This document shows positions 1 to 14,908 of a stretch of 64,000 nt of DNA, one piece after another (the first letter of the stretch is position 1; each line of letters starts with the position of its first letter). The DNA comes from Tetranychus cinnabarinus (lineage: Eukaryota > Arthropoda > Arachnida > Trombidiformes > Tetranychidae). The stretch covers positions 5,270,001 to 5,334,000 of the forward strand of contig WHVY01000003.1 in assembly GCA_022266195.1 (NCBI GenBank), given 5' to 3'. The notes under the pieces were generated by a model, which saw only the letters and a program-made list of their open reading frames with translations, was not told the DNA's origin and ran no database searches. Position numbers and translations under genes: made by a program.

Positions 1-222
1 ATCAAGCTAATCACTATCATGTGTACACATCAAGTCATTGTACAGTTTCAACTGAAGACAGGCAAAGATGGCAGTTTTTATTCAAGTGAATTAGCCAGAT
101 AATGGGCCTCGATTCCGTCAACATTCAGCATCCCTTCATCAACTAATACATTTTACTCTTTTCCATTTGATAACCATCATTATTCAATGAACTTTTTTTC
201 CCTCTCTTTTCCTTTCTTTCCA

Positions 223-235
223 TTTTCACTCCCAA
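223..235 (+). promoter_or_regulatory. Variant copy of recurring TTTTCACTCCCAG motif
   Basis: Reads TTTTCACTCCCAA, one base off the motif found exactly at 545-555, 1183-1193, 2659-2669, 12334-12344 and inverted at 18837-18847. No function is known to me; listed as a possible cis-regulatory element or repeat fragment. Confidence 0.25.
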
Positions 236-542
236 TGGGACAGACACTGAACCAAAAACTGTAACCATGTTAGTCTAACCTTTATTCATGCTCCTTTCAT
301 CCTCATCATCACACCATTTCCATGCTCATCATTATCCTTATCTTTACGTCCCAACATCGTCCATTCAAGATATCAATTTCAATCCTTTTCTTCTTCTTCT
401 TGAAAGTGAAAAATATCAAAAGCTCAACTAATCACAGAATGCACTTCCCTTTTGACCATAATAACAAACCAATGTCAAGTAATTCATTGTGAAAGCCAAA
501 CTTGGCTCCATTAGAGCCTGGCCAATGGTATAAACATATATT

Positions 543-555
543 TTTTCACTCCCAG
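543..555 (+). promoter_or_regulatory. TTTTCACTCCCAG motif, copy 1
   Basis: Exact 13-mer, identical to the copies at 1181-1193 and 2657-2669. The flanking bases differ between copies, which argues against simple duplication of a longer repeat and is compatible with a short binding site. Function is inferred only from recurrence. Confidence 0.3.
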
Positions 556-1180
556 TAACAAGTAATGTTTAATGTTTCAACCTTTAATTAGCATTTTGGT
601 CAAAATTATCGTTTCCCTGTTTCCCTCTTTTCCACACTTTATAACATCTTATTTCATTTTATCATGTTCATCATAGTTAAATATTATCATTATCATTATT
701 TCTGGTTCCCTTTCCACCTCCCATTTACATTATTTCATCGCCATTACTTGAGAATGTGAATCACAATTTTGCACTCTTCTTATCTTTCTTCCTCTTCTCC
801 TTCCCTGTCTATCCACTCATCGACACATCATTTACAGATTGTTGAGATAATTTTTTCGTCTCAAGTGTTATTATTTTCTCATTATCAGACGAGAAAAGAG
901 AGGAAAAAGTTTATCACTTTTTCTGTTAATGACTTGTTACTGCTAAATTAACCTGAAAGCCAAGCTAATTGTAAAGAACTAAAAATAAAGTCTCAAATCA
1001 AAATGATAACTTGATCAAATTTCAATGAGATTGAGAAAAAAGAGGTTAATATAAAATAGATTAGCATAGAATCAATCAAACACTTTGACCAAACAAAGCT
1101 TACTTTTTGGTCAACTTATGGTCACTTTTGGATAATGGCACAATCAATAAGTGCTTATAATCAATCAAAGGATTTATAAG

Positions 1181-1193
1181 TTTTCACTCCCAG
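1181..1193 (+). promoter_or_regulatory. TTTTCACTCCCAG motif, copy 2
   Basis: Exact 13-mer match to the copies at 543-555 and 2657-2669, with unrelated flanks. It is directly followed by TCAAGTTGGGAG, so a partial inverted GGGAG lies next to it. Confidence 0.3.
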
Positions 1194-2656
1194 TCAAGTT
1201 GGGAGTTTTGCACATCTAAAGATAACTTGATGTTTAAGTTTATTGTGCTGCTAAAAGGCCTTCAACATCACGGAAATCAAGTCAACTAATTGCTTGTTTG
1301 GAAATGAATTCACTTTATAATAAATCTTTATTAGTAAAACTCAAGCTACGAAAATGAAAGAAAATTTATAATTTTTAAGTAAACTTTGATGAACTTGCAT
1401 GAGACTTTCGATGAGATGATCATGATGAAACAGATTTGATATTCCTTTCATCAAAAAGTGTCATTTTCTTAGCATTTCTTTTTTGTTAGTTTCCACGCGT
1501 TTAACAAGTCTGATACATTCTATTCATTTGAGGACTTTTGTGGTAAATATAGTTTATATAGATAAACTGGAAACGGAAATTTTTTACCGAAAATTCTCTC
1601 CTTTTAGAAATTTTCTGCAAGGATTTTCATTTTCCCGCCAGGTTTGGTTGAAATATTCACAATGCTTTCTGAGATGGGTTTTAAGTCTGAGCGAAGAGAA
1701 GGCTGATTAATGTTCAAAGGTTGACCTGGAAGGTTGATGAGTTGGGTTGATGTTGCTCCTTGCTGTGAGAGTCTTTGTTCAAATCAATTTTTTACTTTTG
1801 ATTCCTTTTGTTGCTTAAAATTGGATAAGTTGGAGGACCAGAAAGAAAAAACTGTTTCGATTATCTCGAGTAAATGATTAACTCGACATTGTTAACTTGA
1901 TGTTGAACATTTTCCTTTCAGAGATTTACTTTTGACCATCAATTGACCATCACCAACATATACAATACATTGATACATTCATATATTGAATGATATACAT
2001 GTTTTTATCATTGTACTATCAATGTCTCTTCTGGTCCAAAGGAAGAGAGAGAGAATGAAAAAGAGTTGAGATATAAATAAATATATTCCTAGTAAAGATA
2101 AATCCCATTTAAACTAGAGTTTAGACAAAATGCACCCAAGGGTGAAATTGCGGTGGAAAATATCCTTTTCACGATGAATTTATCTTGCCTCTTCTGTTCA
2201 CATTATACATCAATTATCGATATCAGAATATCATTTACAATAAGAACCTGAAAAGTTGACTAAAACTTTTCCTCATCTCTTTTCATCTCAAAACAAAAAC
2301 AACAACAAGAAGGAGAATAAGAAAGGAAAACAAAAATCCATTTCCATCCCAGTGTCAAGTGTATTAGAGCATTATAAGACTTTTTTCCTTCGATTTTGTT
2401 CAGTTCAATGTTTTAATTAGCATGTTTTCCCTGTCAGAATTAGTTGTTATTGAAAAGGTGAAACAAATGAACGAAAAAAATGAGCTTTAATTACCTGAGA
2501 ATAGAATGGTTTACCTGTTTCACTTATTCTCAGGATTTGAATGGCTAATTATGAAGATTTAGATTATCATTCAATTGAATCATGTCAACCATTTCTCGTT
2601 AACAGTCCATTGAATTCAGTCTATAATAATGCAAATTGATTTTGATATTTCCATCA

Positions 2657-2669
2657 TTTTCACTCCCAG
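2657..2669 (+). promoter_or_regulatory. TTTTCACTCCCAG motif, copy 3
   Basis: Exact 13-mer match to the copies at 543-555 and 1181-1193. A near-match on the other strand (CTGGGAGTAAAA) lies about 150 bp downstream, at about 2817-2828. Confidence 0.3.
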
Positions 2670-3569
2670 CAACCTTTTGTTGGATAAACTTGCAAACTGA
2701 GAATCCTTTTTGTCAGACTTTCTCCCAACGATAATAACTTTTTTGAGCCAAAAGCTGGATCACTGATAAAAGCATCAGCACGAGTTGATAATCCATGAGG
2801 AGGTTGGAACAATAAACTGGGAGTAAAAAATGTCAGATGAAATAATTTTTCATCTCACAGTATGACTTTTTATCCAAAAGACAGAGAGTGAAAAAGCTAT
2901 CCAAGAATCGAGTAAATTTAAGTAACATTTTTTTCCTCCTTACTCAACATGGTAGATAATTCCAGTTAACAAGACTTTTTTTCGCAGTTTGTTTTTTATC
3001 TTGGGCATTGTTTTGCTATTGAATGACTGAGAGCAAGTTGGTAAAATCATTCAACCACAAAGGTCCAGAAGTAAATATACTGAGGCAAATACAAATATAC
3101 AATGAGAAATGAGAGAGAGAGAAAAGGCAGCAAAAAAATGCCAAAAATGAGTTTCAATTGTGAGGCTAAAGGAAAGAATCATGGAATGTTTCGTTCAACA
3201 TAAAAAAACTGTTATTTACTTTGAATCAAGATTTAATTTGAAATTAAGTGTCAGTAACTCAATTCAATTGGATTGAAAGTTAAAGTCAACAAACAAGCAA
3301 ACAAAAGCGGAAAGCAAAAAAGTAATCTACTAAAATGGAAAACAAATCTTTACAAAATCATCTACAATTTATAAGAAAAGTAAATCAAACATGATTTACT
3401 CAACCATGTTTCAATCAAGGTTAACATACTTTGCACGCCCAGTTTCAAGCCAAAGCTTCAGGTTGCATTCAAGTCACCAATAGTCACAAGATATAAAAGT
3501 TATCATTTCTGTAATAAAAACTCAAATACAAACAAATGGATTCATTAGACTCACACTCATTAGCCTAAC

Positions 3570-3880
3570 ATTTGTAAGCTAGGGACGGTAAAAGTGGTAA
3601 TCTTACTGCTAGTGAACACAGAGGTTGTGCTAGAGCTGGGCCAAAGTGGGCTGCTTCTATACTACTACAGTTAACTACAAAGCACAAGAAATATTAGCTT
3701 TAAAGCGATACTTGCTTAGTACTGAACTTGTTAGATATCATTTAAGGCTTAGAGATTGAAAGCTACGGGTCGAGTGTTGAGAGATCGAAGGGATCGAGAG
3801 GTGAATGGTTTCATCTTAAGGCAAAGGGTTCATCATCTGAAGGCTCAATGGCTGATGGAATTGGAAAAGGTCGCCACAAA
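3570..3880. other. Patch of more GC-rich, non-repetitive sequence
   Basis: This stretch differs from its surroundings: it has fewer A/T runs and words such as AGGGACGGTAAAAG, GAGCTGGGCCAAAGTGGG and GATCGAAGGGATCGAGAGG. No open frame of useful length, tRNA box or obvious hairpin could be recognised. It may be a fragment of a transposable element or noncoding RNA, but nothing in the sequence decides this. Confidence 0.2.
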
Positions 3881-6800
3881 ATAATCAGCTAAATACCAGA
3901 AATTGAAATGTCTAAAGACACATAATGTTCAAGTAATGTAACTGATCGACTGAATTGTTGAAAGCGTCGACTGACCACTTAATAGATGAAGTGCTTTCGA
4001 AAAAAACATTTTAATAAGTTTTTCTCTCCACCTTGAGCTTCTTGAATTGGCTGTTTACTTGAGCCTTGAAATTGTTTTTTTGAGTTTGGAGTTCTTGGGA
4101 AGGATTTACTTGAACATTTGAAAATATTTTTGCAAAAAGACGCATTTCCATTTATCAATTAAAATTTGCGTCGAAATTTGAAAGTAAAGAATTGGTCTGA
4201 AATGTTGTTATTCAAGTCATGAAATTCATTTTTCACTTTTAATGTTAAATTTTATTCAATTCAATTTTTGAAATTAGAAGGAAAAAAATTGCTTCTATTA
4301 TTTGATAAAAGGTAAATGGTTTTACTTGTTTGCTTGAAGACAAGCAATCTGAACATTACTTGAATTAATCCAATTTTAGTCTACTTATAAGTCATATTAA
4401 TTTGAACATTTGTACAAACACACGAACAGTGAAAGTTTGCACAAATAAAAGGCAAATATCAACTGGCAGATTGTTATTCTTGCTTTTCCTTGTTCACCTA
4501 AAGAGCAACCCTTTGAGCTGTTTTTGTATTTCATTTTTATCAATTTCAACACGCAACAAAGGTATCCAATTATACATTTATAAACATTGAATGAATACAC
4601 CATTTTACATTTTGTTGTCTACTTATAGATGTTCACATAATCACATTGAGAGCGCTAAAAAGGCAACAAGAGACTCAACATAAAGTGAAACATTTACTTG
4701 AAGAAGAAGAGTTTCTTCAAAGTTGAATAATATTCAAAGTTCATTGAAAATTCATCTATTCTGTTCAACATAAAATGAGAAAAAACATGAAAAATTCATT
4801 GTTGGATAAAATCGCAGAATCGCAAATCTCTAATCAACTTTGCATTCTAAGTTCAGATTTTCGATTAAACATTTGATTCGAACAATAATTTTTGCTCTTC
4901 CAACTCAAATGCAATAGTTTATCATTAGCATTGCTCATGACTTCATGGACACGAATTTGATTCTAGTAATTGGGTTGATGGAAGATGATTTCCAGTCAAC
5001 TTAGTAAATATGTAAATGTGTTTATTAACTGTGATACTTTGAATAATGTTGAGTACTTTTGGTAACCAGATTCAAATCAAGTTCAATTTTTCAGCTCAAA
5101 ATTTAGATTCATACCATTTCTGATTGTATCAACTTTACCTTTTCCTTTCAACTTTTCCTCTTGTTAAATATTTTACATTCACATTCAGTACTTTCAATAC
5201 ATTATTTTATGGTTTAAGCGACGAGCTTGCAGGATTTTTATTGATAATGTTATCACTCATTTGGAACAATATGATAATGCATATAAAATGAAGGTGATCC
5301 TGGGATATTGTTCAACAATAAACAATTGCATTAAAATTTCATTACTTTAACCTCAAAAGTAAATGATGAGAATCACAAATATTATTGAAACTAATTCAGG
5401 CTTTTTTGGTGAAACTGTTTGCTTACTTTTTACCCAACCTGGAAAGTTTATGTATATAATAATTAATAGATTAACATTAAATAACAGTAAAGGTTGTTTG
5501 TTTCATTAAAACATTATTTACTTTCACCAAAAGTTCAAACAATGAAGAATCACGCAAAATTTCATGAAATTTGTCGAGTTTCTTCCAAGTTATATTCTTA
5601 AATTGCAATTGAATTAAATTCAAAAGGCAAGTTTAATTTCAACCTCAATCAACTTGAATGTTAAATAACTAAATGATTTCTAGTTTGAATAGAGTCGGTG
5701 ACTAAAGTAATGGTTCAGATGAAGGTTGATGTTAAATGTTTTGACTTGACTAAGATCTATTGTAATGAATGTTAGTCTTTAAAGTATCTTGTAAATGAAA
5801 GCACGTCTTTCAATTCATTTATCTCAATAATTATTTAAAGATGATGAGCAATGATAAAAAGTTCAAGTGTTGAGTGAAAGGGTTTATTTGGATCAAATCA
5901 ATTTTAGAAACAAAAATGTCATTTCAGCGATAAATCAAGTTAACAGATTTCATTTCTTATCCCTGTAATGCAAAATAATCCAATGTTGTCATTTGAAAGT
6001 TTAAGTGTGCTTAGTAAACTCGGTTGAACCCTCAGTATAACCTAAAGTCACGGTTAACCAAACCAAATCAAATTTACTCATCAAAGGTATAACCAAATCA
6101 CAATCGCTTTTACTTTCAACAATTTTTACACTTAATATTTATAGCAACTTCAATGCAGTTTTGCACGATTTTTTACTTGCTTCTTGATGCAAATTTAATT
6201 TGCTTCCAATTTTTCGATATCCAGGGACAATTTCACCCTGAGCAATCGTCAGATCAGAAGACTCGTTTTCACTTGTCTTCCAGCTGAATTTTCGGATAAA
6301 CTGAAGACTCTTTTGAACATTGATTTGGACTTTTGAGTTACACATGAATTCAACCCAAGCAACTGGGTAGTTGAAGTGAATCCTTGGCAAAGTGAAGCCT
6401 TGTGCAGCCTTCGATTGAGCTAAAAATGTATCCAATATCTGATGAGTTGTTTTTAAAAGTAAAGTTTTTCATCTGAAATACTAATCACATTGAGTTAACT
6501 CCTTAATGATAATCTAATTACCATGAGCAACATTGTTAATCAGTTAACTGTTATTATAAGATGATGAAGAAAGCTGATTAAAAGCTAATAATGAACAAGT
6601 CAAGTGCACCAAACAAGGTAAACCATTAATTTTGTTGCAATCCTTTTCCTTAGACTGGGAATGAAGGAGTAAAGTGAAAAGTATAAAGTTACCAAAAGGA
6701 AAGATGTAATAAGTTTGAAAAGATTTTTCAAATTGATTATCGATTCTCACATTTTAACGTGCTCATTAAATTGATGATCGAGTTTCATTTGAATGAACAA

Positions 6801-8399
6801 TTGAATGAACACACATGAATATGAATAGAATGACTGAAAATAATTTATAAATTGTTGCAAACATTTTCGACTCTATTAAATCTCTTCTTCCAGTAACCTT
6901 TGCCAACAATAAAGCTTAATGGTTATTTAAGGATAAAATGAAACCCGAAATTGACCAAATCACTGATAAGAGCAACTTTATGACAAAAGCAAAAAACAAA
7001 ATGACTACAAATGTGAATGGTCAACATCATTTGTCTGAAACTTTATGTTTAGTCTGACCTTTGATCGGTCATTTCAACCGTTTGAAAAGCAAGTCAACCT
7101 TTATATTGATAAAAATGGTCAACATTCATCCAAATGGAAACAAAGAAAAAGTTCATTTTTCGTCAATAATTGAAGCCAAATTACAATGTTACCAATGCAA
7201 ATTGATTGTTGAAATGACTCTTTAAAAGTCTTTCATTTATCATGAATTGAAAACTCCAATTGACTTTGTTTCTCTGGAAAAGTTCAATGGGAAAACAATT
7301 TGATGCTCATCTTGATAAAAATGATGAAAAGTTATAAATTATGAATTTCTTTTGAACAAAGGGAATGAAGAAAAAAACAATGGAAATGACAGAAACTGAA
7401 GAGATTGACTTTTGAAATGTTTTTATTGGTAATGAGAAGCAATGAAAAGTGGAAATGAAAAACTTGACAATATTCAATATGTTCATGATAACAATGAGAG
7501 ATGAATTTATCTGAACTCTTTTTACTTCACTTTTGTTTGTTTTGATTGAGAGTTGAGTTAAACTATAAACAATCAAATAAGAGTTATGTTTTTGCAACTT
7601 ACTTTGATTGTTATGAGCAAATAGTTACAATTGGACTAACATTTATTGTTGAAATTTGTACTTCTTTTCCAACTTTTCTTCTTCTTCTTCCCTTTTTGAC
7701 CTTCCATTATTTAGATTTTATTATTTGTTATTAATTCAGAACTTTTTTTTCCTCTCTCAGAAGCCTGTTTTTGTCAATATTTTTCTCGATTTTCAAATGG
7801 CTTTTACTCATGATAATGGCGATCAAAAGAATGAAGCTTTCATCATCTTAATCATAATACAAGACGAAATATAATAAGATAAAAAAATATCAACTTGAAG
7901 ATATTCTGAAATGTTTTTTCATCAACATTTTCAATCAGACTTTTTTTTTCTCTGCAAAAGTTAAGAGTGAAGTTTTTTTTTGCTTTTCTTGTTTCTTTAT
8001 CTTATTGAAACTGATAGATGACATGGGATGAAGAGGAATGGAAAACATGAAGAGCTGAAAAGATGGAGATGAAAAACGCATGGAAAGTGTATGGAAAGAG
8101 CAAGAATAACAAGATGATGGAATGGAAAAAATCAGAGTAAACTGAATGTATTGGTTGAGGATAACATTAAATCTCTGAGCTGATAAAGCTTTATCCGTTA
8201 TTGGATGAATATCAAGAAAATGGCCAATTTGAAGAAAAAAGAAACTTTTCTCGCTTTTCCCTCTCTTATTTTTTGTCGCAGTTTTCATTCATCTGTCAAT
8301 TTCTTGGACAATCTACTTTTTTCAATTTCATCATTCATGATATGGATTAATTGCGTGATAATCAGATTGAATTAGAAAAACATGTTGAAACAAAAGTGA

Positions 8400-10350
8400 A
8401 AAGAGCGAAATGCACAATGAACTGCTGCACGCCTCAGATTCGGACCATAAGCCTCCAAAGATTGAAGAACCACAAGTTCAAACAGACATTTGCAGGTCAT
8501 TTTCTTCATTTAGAGGTATCTTAAATTTTTTCAGATTAGTTGAATTAAAAAATTGATTGATTATTAATTTTTGTCAAATTATAGAGGACATTTCAGCTGA
8601 TTTTCCTGTTTTAAAACGGTTATTACTCGTCACTGGAGTGACCTTGAGGCTGGATATTTTATTTCTGCGATAATAAATTGTCATATTCAAGGTCATTCAA
8701 GTTCATTTTGTGGAAATAAAAAATCATACTGACAAAGTTTGGTCATTCTGTCACAAGTGGTTCGTAAGATATCTTCATTCCATATTCGATTTCATTACAA
8801 TTTCAGTTTTCATTATTAAGTCATTTTAACCTAAAAATCAACATGTCACATAATTTTCAAATGAACAGAAAATTGATTTGTTAGAGTTTTATCTGGAAAC
8901 GAAGAATCATCTGTGCAAGCTTTGAAGGAGTAGAAATTTCTGGAATCAGAGATTGCTTAAAATTGATCCTGGAACTTTTAGGCACCTTCATAAAGTTTTC
9001 AGCTTTTAAAGCTAAGTAACATCACAGAGAAAGCTAGAAAGAGTAAGAAACTGAAAAAGCCATCGAGAATGTCCGAAACATTGCCTGTGAGATATCTCGA
9101 GATTGGCTTATCTCTGACAGCATCACGAAAAGCAATCACGGGTATATTGATTTAATGTTTGTTTTTTAAATTAATATTCTGTTTCTTTTGGGGAAGTTTC
9201 ATTATAATTTGGCAATTTTTAATTAATGGAGTATTTTTGTTGATAATTGAAAGCTGGTTTTATAGTATAAGATGGTATAACAAAAATGGATCAAAATATA
9301 GAGTTTGGATCCAATCATATTAATTTATTAGAATTATTAGGTGCTTAAAATATTCTTTTACAAAAAAATATCAAAATTTCTCATAAAAATTCCATTCAAT
9401 TTCATAGCTTTATACCGGGCGTTTTATTCATTTTTCAACTCGCAAACGGTGCGTGTTACAGTTTGAACCATAAGCTTATGCAGATTGCAGAACCATAATT
9501 TCAAACACTCAAGGTTATTCAAGGTCAATTCTTCGGGCTATTAGAAGAGCCACCAACCAGAACCAAAGTATTACAGAAACTCGTTTGTTAGCCATGTTTA
9601 TTGACATGAAACATAATGTTTCGTCAAATTAACAACTTCATGTAATGTGCAAGTAGTTTTAGTGGGAAACACATTCAACAACGGATCACTATTATCAGAG
9701 TATTGATGCAGTAACTGGTATCAGTGCAATACACTTTTCAAAAAACAATGGCTCTCCTATAAAAAAGTGGTATAAGTATTATATATGTAACAGTTTATTA
9801 GATTTATTTATCTTATTTTTATGTGTATCATATTTGCAATTAAAATTGCAAATTTTTTACGTTTCATTATTATTTGTACCTCGGGTTATCCATAGTGCCC
9901 TTTTCATCATTGTACTGAGCGTTTTTTTTCTATCAGACCTCGGACTTGTACCAAAAAGTTGAATAGAACCAAAAGCTCTAACATTCAAGTACTCCGTTAT
10001 TTGACCGCCAAATGAGATTTGTATGTCCTTTCCAGAGATTACAAAATTTTTCGGGTTGGGTGACGTTTTTTGATGTTTATAACTCATACCAGTCAAAGGG
10101 TGTGAATACATTCATTTTGTTTATTGGATAAATTTTTTGGAGATAAAATCGTTATCTGGCCAACTAATAAAGCTTTAAACATGTAACAAACATCAATCGA
10201 TCATAAATTTTTTGCCATCTCTGAAAATGTCATTTAGAGGTCACACAGCGGAGTGAACTTGAATGACCTTGAGCGTTAGTGGTCCTCCAGTGCACTTAAC
10301 TTCGAATCTAGGGTCTGCAGTATCAGCCATTCGTGAATTATGGCCAAAAG
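8400..10350. repeat. Degenerate repeat-rich zone, possible old transposon
   Basis: Diverged direct copies occur inside this zone. The segment around 8437-8484 (GACCATAAGCCTCC, then AAGAACCACAAGTTCAAACA) resembles 9463-9510 (GAACCATAAGCTTATGC, then AGAACCATAATTTCAAACA). A word like TTCAAGGTCATTCAAGTTCA occurs near 8688-8706, in altered form near 9508-9530, and inverted at about 10250-10275. This mixture of direct and inverted diverged repeats fits the remains of a transposable element. No transposase could be recognised; an 84-codon minus-strand frame at 9857-10111 has no recognisable motif. Confidence 0.3.
8410..8673 (+). CDS. Candidate two-exon small ORF (64 codons), unknown
   Basis: Exon 1 runs from an ATG at 8410 to a donor (AGAG|GTATC) at 8515/8516. 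Exon 2 begins after TTATAG at 8585 and ends at a TAA at 8671-8673. The intron would be 69 bp, a size like others in this window, and the joined frame is open for 63 residues (MHNELLHASDSDHKPPKIEE then further mixed-composition residues). The residue mix is less biased than in nearby noise frames. No domain or family is recognised, no upstream promoter is evident, and part of exon 1 has a diverged direct repeat at 9438-9510, so this may be part of an old transposable element and not a host gene. Confidence 0.2.
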
Positions 10351-12332
10351 GTAGAAAAAACGCCAATACTAAGTGATTTTCACTTAATTGTGGGAAATAA
10401 ATGTTAAAAATGTTAAATGAGCAATACTTTGAAAGGCTTATTTCAAAACCTAAAAGCTTGCAAGGGAAAACAACTCATCAACTTGAATAACAGGGAGTAA
10501 ATAGTTGGAGGAAGTTTTGATATCGAGCGAATCGTTGCAGAAAGATCATTCAACGTGCATTTAAAATAAAGAAACCCTATTGGTTGTCATTGTGGTAACA
10601 AACATGATTTGATTTGAGTAACTCGACGAGGCTAAAATGACCATTTAAATGATGTCCTCATTTAGGTCGGTAATTGTATTAAAGTTTTTATTGCGATTCA
10701 TTTCAATCAGTGAATGAATGTTTAAATGTATTGCCAATAAAATGCACCCATAAAAGTTTAAACGCAAATAAAAATCAATCCAAAACTTGCAATTGTAATA
10801 AATAAAGTTGGCTTCACATTGAAAACGTTTATTCAAATGTTTCAATTATTTGATATTTTGTTTGCAAAAAGTTGCATTTCAATGGAAGATGCAGAGGAAT
10901 AATAACAATGAATCAACTGATTGTCAGTTCAATTGGTTTATTCAACTTGATTTATGGTGTAAAGAGAAGGAAAAAAGTTTTATCAATGAATTTAAATTGA
11001 AACTAAATTTAATCTGCAAGCCTTCAACTGACTAGAGGTGGACAAAGTGTACAAGTAATCAAAAGGTTTCAATGAAACATTATTGACTCAAGATTTTCAT
11101 TGTTTCTTACCATGTCTTTCATTTACCATAATGAAAAGGTGAACATAAAAACATGGATAAATATGTTTTTGTCCAAACAATACAATCTAACATTTTGTTT
11201 GTCCAAGTTTATCATGAGTAAAGCAAGATTATCTTACAAGTTACCAATTGATCCTGAAGCAAAGTCCAAGATATGATTTCATCATTGAAAGCCTTTAACA
11301 GTGTTCATTTGCTTGGAGGCAAGATAATAAAAGATGAAAATCACTTGTACATCATTATCATCATCATCATCATTCTTATTTTTTCTGCTTCTCTTTTCTT
11401 GGATTTCCAGTAAAATCCAATTCACAAAAGACTTTACAACAATAAAAATTTATCCCAAATGGGCATGAAGAGTAAGGCAAAAGAGGAAAATTTGGCCAGC
11501 AAAAAAAAGGTCAGCAATCATGTTATGAGGAAGCCCACTTCGCTTATCAATCACGCTTGAGTGAAGGTTAACATGATGAGGGAAACGTTGTCCCAAGAAG
11601 ACATCCCAGCCCAGTAGTAAAGGCATGATGATGATGAGGCATCAGCTAATGTGAAAGATTTAAGAGGTTGAACTAGTTTGTGCTGGTAATGGCAACAGAC
11701 CAGGGTAAGGAAAAGGCGTAAGAGTTGCAACGATATGGGAATGATTAGGAGGATGATGAGAAGAAGGACGAGGAATTACACTTTTCCTCTGAAGGAGAAC
11801 TGAATGGCTCAATAGCCCTGAAATATGGCAACATTTTAATACCTCTAAATGAGCTACAAAGTTGAAGGTACAGAAAAATGTTAAAAGTTTGAAAAACATT
11901 TTTTCCCATCAAATAACCACTGGTCAAACATGGTAAAAGAGAGAAGAAGAAAAAAATGATGATTTCTTGTCTTTACTTCTGATATTTCATCACTATCATC
12001 ATCATCATCATCATGAGAATTTTCATTGTTATTTTTTATCAATTCTCATCTCTTTCTTTTCAATGGTAATAATATTTTTGCTCGTAACTATTACTTGAAA
12101 AGGCAGGAACTGCATTGTAATCATAACAAATGGACATCAACTCATATACCATGTCAGCAGTTACCAGTAATATTATCAATCCCTTTAACTTGATAATAAC
12201 TTTTTCGCCAACCTCCCAGCCTTGATTCCTTCCCCGATCCTTTTCCTCCTCATTATCATCTCAATCTTACATTTCATTTCCAAAACATTTTTTATCTTTC
12301 CATTTCTTATTCCTTAAAACTGCCAGTTCCTT

Positions 12333-12344
12333 ATTCACTCCCAG
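12333..12344 (+). promoter_or_regulatory. ATTCACTCCCAG motif, copy 4
   Basis: Shares the core TTCACTCCCAG with copies at 545-555, 1183-1193 and 2659-2669. It lies in pyrimidine-rich DNA that otherwise shows no homology to the other copies. Confidence 0.25.
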
Positions 12345-14908
12345 CACGTCTTACTTTCAATCTGGCTCTTTTCAATCACATTTCAATTCCATTTATGCGA
12401 ACATTTCAATTGTCATTATTGTGAGTAACCAAATACAAGGCAGACACACAATATGACAATAAAAGTACAACAATAAAGAAGAAAAAAATATTCAAAGCTT
12501 GGAGTGAAAATGAAAATGTGGCAAAACAAAAGCAACCTTTTCCAATCCAATTTAAAGGTGAAAATTGTTGTTTCCGTATTGAACACTTTACTGTTTTACC
12601 TGATGAATGATTAGTTTGATCGGTTGTTACCAAATCATTTTTGTTGATTGATGTTAACCAATGAGAAACAATAATGAACCTTAAATCAACATTTCAAATC
12701 TGTCATCAAATGATAACAATTGTGCTCCTCTCTCCAGGGTAAATTGTTCATCAGTCATTGTAAGTGGTTGTAAAAAAAAGGTAAGAAAATTCAATTTCCC
12801 TCTGAAACTGAATCATTGTAAAAGCGAGAATAAGATTGATGATCATTTCAATAGATTTATTCCATTAAATGAACAGCAAGTAATTTGGAATGGTTGAATC
12901 AAAGGAAAAAGATGAATCTTAATTCGATAAATTATCCTTCTTTGGCTGATTGCTGAGAAACAATATTGAATATTGTTGAACAATTTAATGATTAAAGCTG
13001 AAATTTTGATCAATAACTAAAAGCTTTTTGGTGAATATTCATTTCTCAATATTAGACTAATGCTTAAATTGACAATTCCCTTGGATTAGAGTAAATAGAT
13101 GAACATGAAAAGGTTGATTATATTTTTCCTTTCAACATGACCAATGAGTTGATTAAATAAATTATGAACTTTTTTTCCTCTTCCATTGTTGCTTTATCAA
13201 GTAAATGGGAAATTATGATGAAAGTACATAATCATGTTAATCTTTTTCGATGAATGAACCCAATTAACGTTATCATTGTAATGAATAACATTTGATAACA
13301 TATTAATGAAATGTTTAATAAGAATTACGATGAAATAATTTACTACCTTAATTGCTTTCAATAAACTTTAATCTTAACCATTAAACGAAATTCATTTTGT
13401 AGGAAATGTTTAAAATTATTGACTTTTCGTGATAATTTGTGTAATTTCAAGATTACAAAGTAACTACAGTTTTGATGGAAATTGGAATTCTCAACATTTT
13501 CATGTTTATCGATAAAATTTGAATAGTTTTTCATTCGGTAGATGATCAATTCGTTTCGATTTCATGTTCAGCTGCTATCGAGTATTTACAGTCTTTGACT
13601 TGAAGATCGTTTTCAATGAAAAGTCTTCTGAGTGGATTTATTGTTCGGATGAACATAAAACTTGGTTTGATGAAAGGTTCTGTATTTTTGTTTTCACGTC
13701 AAAAATTATTCTGTGTTTGAGAAAAAGTTTTCAATGACTTTTCAAGAAAAACTTTTTTCATTTGAAATGTTTAAAGTCAGTGGTTTGGTAGTTGAACTAA
13801 TGTTGTTCAACCTCTTGGTCTCAATAGAGTTGAATTTATGGTTGAACCAAGTCAAGCTAAAACGAGTTAAAACACAAAATGTATTTTCACTCCTTAAAAC
13901 TATCAGAGAAAGTCTTAAATATGAAATTCACGAAAAGAAACATCTAATAGATTCGATTAGTGGTTCAGTAAACTAATAAGTTTCTGATTTCCAGCCACTT
14001 CGAACTGAATTATCTTACATAATTTGATTGCTTTCAAATCTCTTTTCACAGTCAATTGATTAGAAAAGGTTTTGAGCGTTTCTTTAAAGAAAAGGTCATT
14101 TTTAAAAAACTCAAATTTTCAATTCTTTATTGGTTACAACCTAAGATTAGGTTCGCATAAAAGTCGAAACTTGTTGGCAATCAAATTGCAATTAAAGGAA
14201 TTTCCTAGAAACGAGTTCAAGAGTCACATGAAATATCTTAATCTGATGAGCTGGGATCAGAGATTTCAAAGTCACAAGGATTGAACTTAGTTTGGCTTGA
14301 AATTTTCGCAGCTCAAAGTCACGAAATTGTTGAGTTTCCAATGAGGTGGCAAGTAAACAATTTATTTGATTAGAGTGAAAATTTTGAGTTTTGAGGAAAG
14401 TTGTTTGTTGTAAGCATTTGGATCTGAAACACTCTTAAGTAGATAGTTTATATGCTGAATCAAGGGCAGCCAATGAACCATGGATTTATACAGATAATAA
14501 TATCTTTTAGATCACAACATGAAAGCAACAGAAGAGAAGAAAGATTGAAAAGGTGAAATGAAAATGTTTCAAAGGGAGTGTAAATGTCAGGGCTGTTTGA
14601 TACAACTCTAGATTACCTGTCAAGCTATCAAAATAAGTTGATGAATTAATATTCATTTTATCCATTTTCATCAATTCTTTCCTCTTTTTATTTTAAACAC
14701 CAAACAAAACAAGAACAGTTTTAATTGAATGGACCAAAAAACACTTTTCAGATTCAAATCAGAATCCAATCCAATTCAACCAAAACCAATAAAAGTTCAA
14801 AATTTTCAAGTAAAAAAAAAATGTAAATCCTTTGCGGTTACTTGGCTCAACATTAACCAAATGCATCTTTCATTTCAATGATAAATTGATTTCCATTGAA
14901 TCTTAAAA